From a virus: a DNA stretch of 34,237 nucleotides. Positions 31,685 through 34,237 of this stretch are shown here, piece by piece. The DNA lies in the IMG/VR virus record IMGVR_UViG_3300048130_000159, positions 1-34,237 of that record. One strand, 5' to 3'. Position 1 is the stretch's first letter, and each line of letters starts with the position of its first letter. The position numbers and the translations under genes were made by a program. Below the pieces are notes generated by a model that had not been told where the DNA came from, searched no databases, and worked only from the letters and a program-made list of their open reading frames with translations.

Positions 31685-31700
31685 GCCCCAGAGCTGGGGC
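31685..31700. other. Perfect hairpin in the leader of the 157-residue gene
   Basis: GCCCCAG-AG-CTGGGGC, a 7-bp GC-rich stem with a 2-base centre, 24 nt upstream of the ATG. As DNA it is a 16-bp palindrome. Candidate operator or mRNA structure. Confidence 0.55.
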
Positions 31701-31770
31701 GGTGCTGATTACCAGCGCCACAATCAAGGTAGGGCAATCTATTCTCAATTCCTAGAACTAAGATAAGCAA

Positions 31771-31801
31771 CCCACCCAGACCCCCCAGACCTACCCCACC
31801 C
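31771..31801 (-). other. G-quadruplex motif
   Basis: The minus strand has five runs of three to six G with loops of 1, 7, 3 and 1 nt. It lies between the terminator at 31804-31834 and the next leftward gene, in an otherwise AT-rich genome. Confidence 0.55.
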
Positions 31802-31803
31802 AT

Positions 31804-31834
31804 AAAAAAACCCTCTAGGGGTTAGCTAGAGGGT
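31804..31834 (-). terminator. Terminator after the HTH/zinc-ribbon gene
   Basis: On the minus strand ACCCTCTA and TAGAGGGT pair around a 9-nt loop and are followed by a run of seven T (31804-31810). Confidence 0.85.
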
Positions 31835-31893
31835 GCGTAAAAATCCTCAATGGGTATGTAGAAATCTTTTTAGGGTGCGTGAAAATCCTCACC
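31831..31893. repeat. Array A of 21-bp tandem repeats
   Basis: Three head-to-tail units start at 31831, 31852 and 31873, each GGGTRYGTRAAAATCY-like with an AT-rich end. The last unit encodes the C-terminal EDFHAP of the zinc-ribbon gene and the middle unit contains its stop. The same repeat forms array B at 32952-33015. Both arrays lie between a gene end and its terminator. Confidence 0.8.
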
Positions 31894-32214
31894 CACGAAC
31901 TCTAAATTGTAGTAATCGGGCGAGCCACACTCAGCGCAAACGTTCTCACTTGAGTAAGTATACCCTCGCTCGCTTTCCTTTATAGTGGCGGTATCCTTAT
32001 CAGTAATGATAGAATTGCACCCCTCGCATAGGTATAGCCCCTCTAAAAATTGCTCTATGGCTCTGAACTCTCTTAGCTTGATAGAGATATCCAATTTAGA
32101 TTGGGTCATATTACATAGATTACTCAAGCGAGCCTCAGAAATCCCAGTGGCTAGAGCCACGCTTTTTTGCGAGTACTCTAGTTCATCAATAGTTGATTTG
32201 AGTTGATTACACAT
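31870..32214 (-). CDS. XRE-type HTH regulator with zinc ribbon
   Basis: 114 residues from the ATG at 32214, which overlaps the upstream stop by 8 nt; the longer frame is unlikely. Residues 1-60 (LKSTIDELEYSQKSVALATG, ISEARLSNLCNMTQ) are an XRE helix-turn-helix. CEGC and CAECG about 35 residues apart form a zinc ribbon in the second half. It ends EDFHAP inside a 21-bp repeat array. The fusion of HTH and ribbon suggests a phage transcription regulator, possibly acting on those repeats. Confidence 0.65.
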   Translation of the reverse strand: MCNQLKSTIDELEYSQKSVALATGISEARLSNLCNMTQSKLDISIKLREFRAIEQFLEGLYLCEGCNSIITDKDTATIKESERGYTYSSENVCAECGSPDYYNLEFVGEDFHAP

Positions 32215-32827
32215 AAAGAACCCCCCCTTGAAACGAGTGAACCGCCTCAACTCTGGCTTGCTCCCAAACTATGGCTTGAGCTTGATACGGTATCAAATTA
32301 AACTCACTGGCTACATCTCTGATGATTTGCTCGCAAGCTCGATAGCGAGCGGTAGTTAGCGACTTGATAGGGCGCTGAAAAAATATCCTCAGCATCCAAC
32401 GGTCAATGGTGACGTGGTCTGGGTCTAGCATCATATTACGGTAAAAAGCGTACGTCTTAAGAGCGGTAGGTTTCACGCTATTGTAGCCCCCCATAATTTC
32501 CCACGCTTTAGCCTTGTTAGCATCATACGTACTCACATTAAAAGACTCAATATCTCTATTATTTTGATAGGCGTTTATGAGGGTATGCGTATCAACTTTG
32601 TTTATTTCCCATTGAACGCTGGGGCTAAGAGCTGATGCAATCTGGGCTACCTTATCAGTTGATATTTTTCTAGTATGGGCTAGATGATTCCAGAGCTGGT
32701 GAGCGTCAGCATACCACATTAAGCCAGCGTCCCATACTGGGGTATATTTAGCTCTAGTTAATAGCGCTCTGGTGCGTTGCTTAGCTTTATTTATTCGATA
32801 GTTTGATAAGGGTTTCTTAGTTCTCAT
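32207..32827 (-). CDS. Phage protein resembling HhH-GPD DNA glycosylases
   Basis: 206 residues. ASALSPSVQWEINKVDTHTLI, VSTYDANKAKAWEIMGG, KTYAFYRNMMLDPDHVTIDRWMLRIF and PYQAQAIVWEQAR match a family of uncharacterised phage proteins I have seen before. VTIDRWMLRI resembles the PVDTHVxRI motif that carries the catalytic Asp of HhH-GPD glycosylases (here D142), and an all-helical architecture is consistent. A clear GxG hairpin is missing. Base excision or modified-base recognition is therefore only a hypothesis. It has its own promoter. Confidence 0.55.
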   Translation of the reverse strand: MRTKKPLSNYRINKAKQRTRALLTRAKYTPVWDAGLMWYADAHQLWNHLAHTRKISTDKVAQIASALSPSVQWEINKVDTHTLINAYQNNRDIESFNVSTYDANKAKAWEIMGGYNSVKPTALKTYAFYRNMMLDPDHVTIDRWMLRIFFQRPIKSLTTARYRACEQIIRDVASEFNLIPYQAQAIVWEQARVEAVHSFQGGVLYV

Positions 32828-32857
32828 GTTCTCATATTTAATTAAGGTTCACCAGTC

Positions 32858-32886
32858 ATAATAAGGCGCTTATCTCAGATATGCAA
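32858..32886 (-). promoter_or_regulatory. Promoter for the glycosylase-like and zinc-ribbon genes
   Basis: On the minus strand TTGCAT (32881-32886), 17 nt, TATTAT (32858-32863); predicted start near 32851, about 24 nt before the ATG. Confidence 0.55.
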
Positions 32887-32903
32887 ACTTAAATAATCAG
32901 ACC

Positions 32904-32954
32904 AAAAAAAAGCCCCCAGCCATAATGTGACTAGGAGCTTTGTTGCTCTGGGGG
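32904..32954 (-). terminator. Terminator of the first leftward early operon
   Basis: On the minus strand CCCCCAG (32948-32954) pairs with CTGGGGG (32913-32919), with an internal GAGC/GCTC stem, then a run of eight T (32904-32911). Confidence 0.75.
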
Positions 32955-33015
32955 TATGTAGAAATCCTTTTAGGGTGTGTAGAAATCCTTTATGGGATGC
33001 CTAAAAATCCTTAAT
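32952..33015. repeat. Array B of 21-bp tandem repeats
   Basis: Units start at 32952, 32973 and 32994 (the last 22 nt). They share GTARAAATCCTTTTA-like cores with array A. The array overlaps the stop of the gene at 33011-33208 and runs into the terminator stem. Confidence 0.8.
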
Positions 33016-33208
33016 GGATCGTGTCCCATACCTTATCATAAAACCACTCAGGGTTAGAATCTTGAACGTATTCAAGCTCATCCTCAGTTAGTTCTCTACC
33101 TTTATATGATGCACCCACTAAGAACGCATCACAAAAATCGGGGTAATCCCTCATGTCTATGCCGTCTATGTCTACATCATCTATAAGACTTAAATCAAAC
33201 TTAATCAT
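33011..33208 (-). CDS. Small acidic early protein
   Basis: 65 residues, overlapping the previous gene by 8 nt. IDMRDYPDFCDAFLVGASYKGRELTEDELEYVQDS then WFYDKVWD (quoted in part) is a conserved-looking phage pattern (RDYPDFCDAxxxxAxxKGRExTxxEL) of unknown role. It is strongly acidic with no membrane segment. As an early protein it could target a host enzyme. Confidence 0.6.
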   Translation of the reverse strand: MIKFDLSLIDDVDIDGIDMRDYPDFCDAFLVGASYKGRELTEDELEYVQDSNPEWFYDKVWDTIH

Positions 33209-33407
33209 TGCTTTGACCTCTTATGCTTAAGAATGATAGCATTTCTTCTACCTCTTCAGATACATGATCCATATATTCATTCTCTTCTTGCTCTACTTGA
33301 TCTAGGTAATCCTCTATTTTCATGGCTAGTCCGTCAGGGATTGATACTATGTATTGCTCTCCGTCAGACCACGTTACAGTCAAGTCATATCCATTTATAG
33401 TTCTCAT
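33201..33407 (-). CDS. Small acidic early protein
   Basis: 68 residues. The ATG at 33407 gives an ATGA overlap with the upstream stop and is preferred over an earlier in-frame start. A beta start (INGYDLTVTWSDGEQYIVSI) is followed by a very acidic helix (EDYLDQVEQEENEYMDHVSE). A DNA-mimic or host-takeover role is conceivable from charge; nothing more specific can be seen. Confidence 0.55.
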   Translation of the reverse strand: MRTINGYDLTVTWSDGEQYIVSIPDGLAMKIEDYLDQVEQEENEYMDHVSEEVEEMLSFLSIRGQSND

Positions 33408-33616
33408 TTTATTCCCTCCCATATCTCGTTAAAACATACCCAATCAATACCTTCGTTTTCATCATCCCCGAATCCCCATTCAGGAATCCCTATAAAATCG
33501 TGATACGCTCTCACTTCCCTTTCGAGGTCTTTTGAGTTCTTACATTTGTTAAGCACATAGCTAATATTATTTTTGCTATGTAACAGTTCCATTACTTTTG
33601 TTGTTTCTTGGTTCAT
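33404..33616 (-). CDS. Small early protein
   Basis: 70 residues. A basic first half (KVMELLHSKNNISYVLNKCK) and an acidic, aromatic second half (IPEWGFGDDENEGIDWVCFN). It is joined by ATGA overlaps to the genes on both sides, so it is part of one translationally coupled early operon. Not recognised. Confidence 0.55.
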   Translation of the reverse strand: MNQETTKVMELLHSKNNISYVLNKCKNSKDLEREVRAYHDFIGIPEWGFGDDENEGIDWVCFNEIWEGIK

Positions 33617-33762
33617 TTTGGTTTCTCCAATAATAGTTCTAATATTAATGATTTGCTCTGTTGAGTATTACCACTTAAGGCTATGTGTAGCACATTGACT
33701 AGATGATCAATGTTCTCTTTCGTCATTTTTCTTACGTAGGTATCTACAATTCGTTTATCCAT
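33613..33762 (-). CDS. Small early protein, 49 residues
   Basis: ATG at 33762, stop at 33613-33615, with an ATGA overlap to the next gene and a 19-nt overlap with the previous one. The sequence (MDKRIVDTYVRKMTKENIDH, then LVNVLHIALSGN) is helical and fills what would otherwise be a gap in a tightly packed operon. Not recognised. Confidence 0.6.
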   Translation of the reverse strand: MDKRIVDTYVRKMTKENIDHLVNVLHIALSGNTQQSKSLILELLLEKPK

Positions 33763-33917
33763 AATATTGCCTCTGTTAAATGTTTCTTTTTTGTTTGCTC
33801 ATCTCTATTACTTAGTATTTCGCTTACTAAGTACTGTATCTCGTCAATGGGACAAGAGCATTCCGACAATATCCATTGAGCGTATTCTTCGCTCATTTTT
33901 TCTGTTATCTTTTCCAT
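33744..33917 (-). CDS. First gene of the leftward early operon
   Basis: 57 residues from the ATG at 33917; a TTG three codons earlier is less likely. Helical with two Cys (WILSECSCPIDEIQYLVSEI, KKKHLTEAILWIN). It follows the promoter at 33952-33980, whose spacer holds a DnaA box, with a leader of about 28 nt. Function unknown. Confidence 0.6.
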   Translation of the reverse strand: MEKITEKMSEEYAQWILSECSCPIDEIQYLVSEILSNRDEQTKKKHLTEAILWINEL

Positions 33918-33951
33918 AGTTCTCAAAGTTTAATTAATGTTCTCTGAATAC

Positions 33952-33980
33952 AATCTATACTTATCCACATTCAATGTCAA
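33952..33980 (-). promoter_or_regulatory. Strong promoter of the leftward early operon
   Basis: On the minus strand TTGACA (33975-33980), 17 nt, TAGATT (33952-33957, continuing TAGATTG). This is the best match to the -35 consensus in the window. Its -35 overlaps the initiator stop codon, and a DnaA box fills its spacer. Confidence 0.75.
33961..33969 (+). promoter_or_regulatory. Perfect DnaA box beside the putative origin
   Basis: TTATCCACA is the strongest form of the consensus DnaA box. It lies 40 nt from the AT-rich 13-mers, 73 nt from the iterons, and in the spacer of the early promoter. Confidence 0.65.
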
Positions 33981-34237
33981 ATGATTTCCCCTAAAATAAT
34001 TTCATCAGTAGTATTATTATATTTAGTATTATTATACTTATGATTTTTCATAAGGGGGGCTTTCGATTTTTCATAAGGGGGGTTATGATTTTTCATAAGG
34101 GGGGTGATCTTCCTTATCTCCACATTTTGGTTGTTAATCTCGTAATGAACCTTAATGACCCCAGCCTTTTTTAGTGCCTTGATCCATACACTTATGGTGG
34201 GTTTATAAACTCCATACAAATCTGCAAAATATGCGTT
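33977..34237 (-). CDS. Replication initiator, helix-turn-helix type (3' part)
   Basis: C-terminal part of the gene that begins at 259; bases 34111-34237 duplicate 1-127. After the winged helix the protein has a low-complexity linker, PLMKNHNPPYEKSKAPLMKN and KYNNTKYNNT, whose DNA contains three iterons and two AT-rich 13-mers. It ends EIILGEII at the TGA at 33977. An origin inside the initiator gene is the lambda O arrangement. The unique gene is 393 nt, 130 residues. Confidence 0.75.
   Translation of the reverse strand, partial: NAYFADLYGVYKPTISVWIKALKKAGVIKVHYEINNQNVEIRKITPLMKNHNPPYEKSKAPLMKNHKYNNTKYNNTTDEIILGEII
34009..34036. repeat. Two AT-rich 13-mers (candidate unwinding element)
   Basis: TAGTATTATTATA occurs at 34009-34021 and 34024-34036. 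They lie between the DnaA box and the iterons, as the DNA-unwinding element does in bacterial origins. Confidence 0.6.
34042..34104. repeat. Three 18-bp iterons (candidate replication origin)
   Basis: GATTTTTCATAAGGGGGG occurs exactly at 34042-34059, 34065-34082 and 34087-34104, with offsets of 23 and 22 nt. The middle copy is read in a different codon phase from the outer two (PPYEKS versus PLMKNH), so conservation is at DNA level. They are probable binding sites for the initiator encoded around them. Confidence 0.8.
34111..34237. repeat. Terminal redundancy, right copy
   Basis: Identical to bases 1-127. Joining at this overlap restores the initiator gene and a circular map of about 34,110 bases. 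Confidence 0.95.

Noticed and set aside
33011-33015. 21-bp arrays as a CRISPR
   Set aside because: The units are directly adjacent with no spacers, and no cas gene is present.
1-34237. tRNA genes
   Set aside because: No cloverleaf with a conserved T-loop was recognised by eye in any intergenic region; a tRNA scan would settle it.
1-34237. Lysogeny module
   Set aside because: No integrase, excisionase or partition gene was found. The small HTH proteins alone do not show a temperate lifestyle.

Overview
The window is the complete genome of a tailed phage that appears to be a siphovirus. Its first and last 127 bases are identical, so the molecule is circular or circularly permuted, with about 34,110 unique bases. 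I see no integrase, tRNA, rRNA or CRISPR. Genes are preceded by A/T-rich leaders with almost no Shine-Dalgarno sequences. Several candidate promoters have the form TTGAYN-17-TANATT, and some continue as TAGATTT, close to the Bacteroidota TAnnTTTG element. A Bacteroidota or related, probably aquatic, host is therefore my best guess, but it is an inference.

Layout. (1) Rightward early/middle arm, 344-5963: a RecE-like PD-(D/E)XK exonuclease with a probable annealing protein, a second PD-(D/E)XK nuclease, a winged-helix protein, a DnaB-type helicase, an SSB, an M15 endolysin and a holin, then a structured leader RNA with a terminator, a stand-alone DnaA domain IV protein and a membrane protein. 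(2) A bidirectional terminator near 5980-6013 separates this arm from the leftward genes. (3) Leftward late arm, 30128 down to 6038: TerS, a PD-(D/E)XK protein, a large terminase split into ATPase and nuclease genes with a degenerate serine-recombinase-fold gene between them, portal, scaffold, major capsid protein, connector genes, three tandem tail-tube paralogues, a tail assembly chaperone pair with a T TTT TTT frameshift site, tape measure, distal tail proteins, a 2174-residue fibre and small accessory proteins. A single rightward gene (DUF5872-like) interrupts this arm. (4) 30194-30560 is a C-rich, almost T-free non-coding block upstream of TerS, a candidate packaging or regulatory region. 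(5) Leftward early region, 33917 down to 30629: small acidic proteins, a protein resembling an HhH-GPD glycosylase, two small HTH regulators (one with a zinc ribbon) and conserved phage proteins of unknown role, separated by terminators and two arrays of 21-bp repeats.

The replication module spans the joined ends. A winged-helix initiator gene runs leftward from 259 through the junction to 33977. Inside it lie three 18-bp iterons, two AT-rich 13-mers and, just beyond its stop, a perfect DnaA box. That box sits in the spacer of a strong early promoter. A second DnaA box lies at the start of the promoter for the leader RNA and DnaA-domain-IV gene. Together this suggests a phage replication and transcription circuit built on DnaA boxes.
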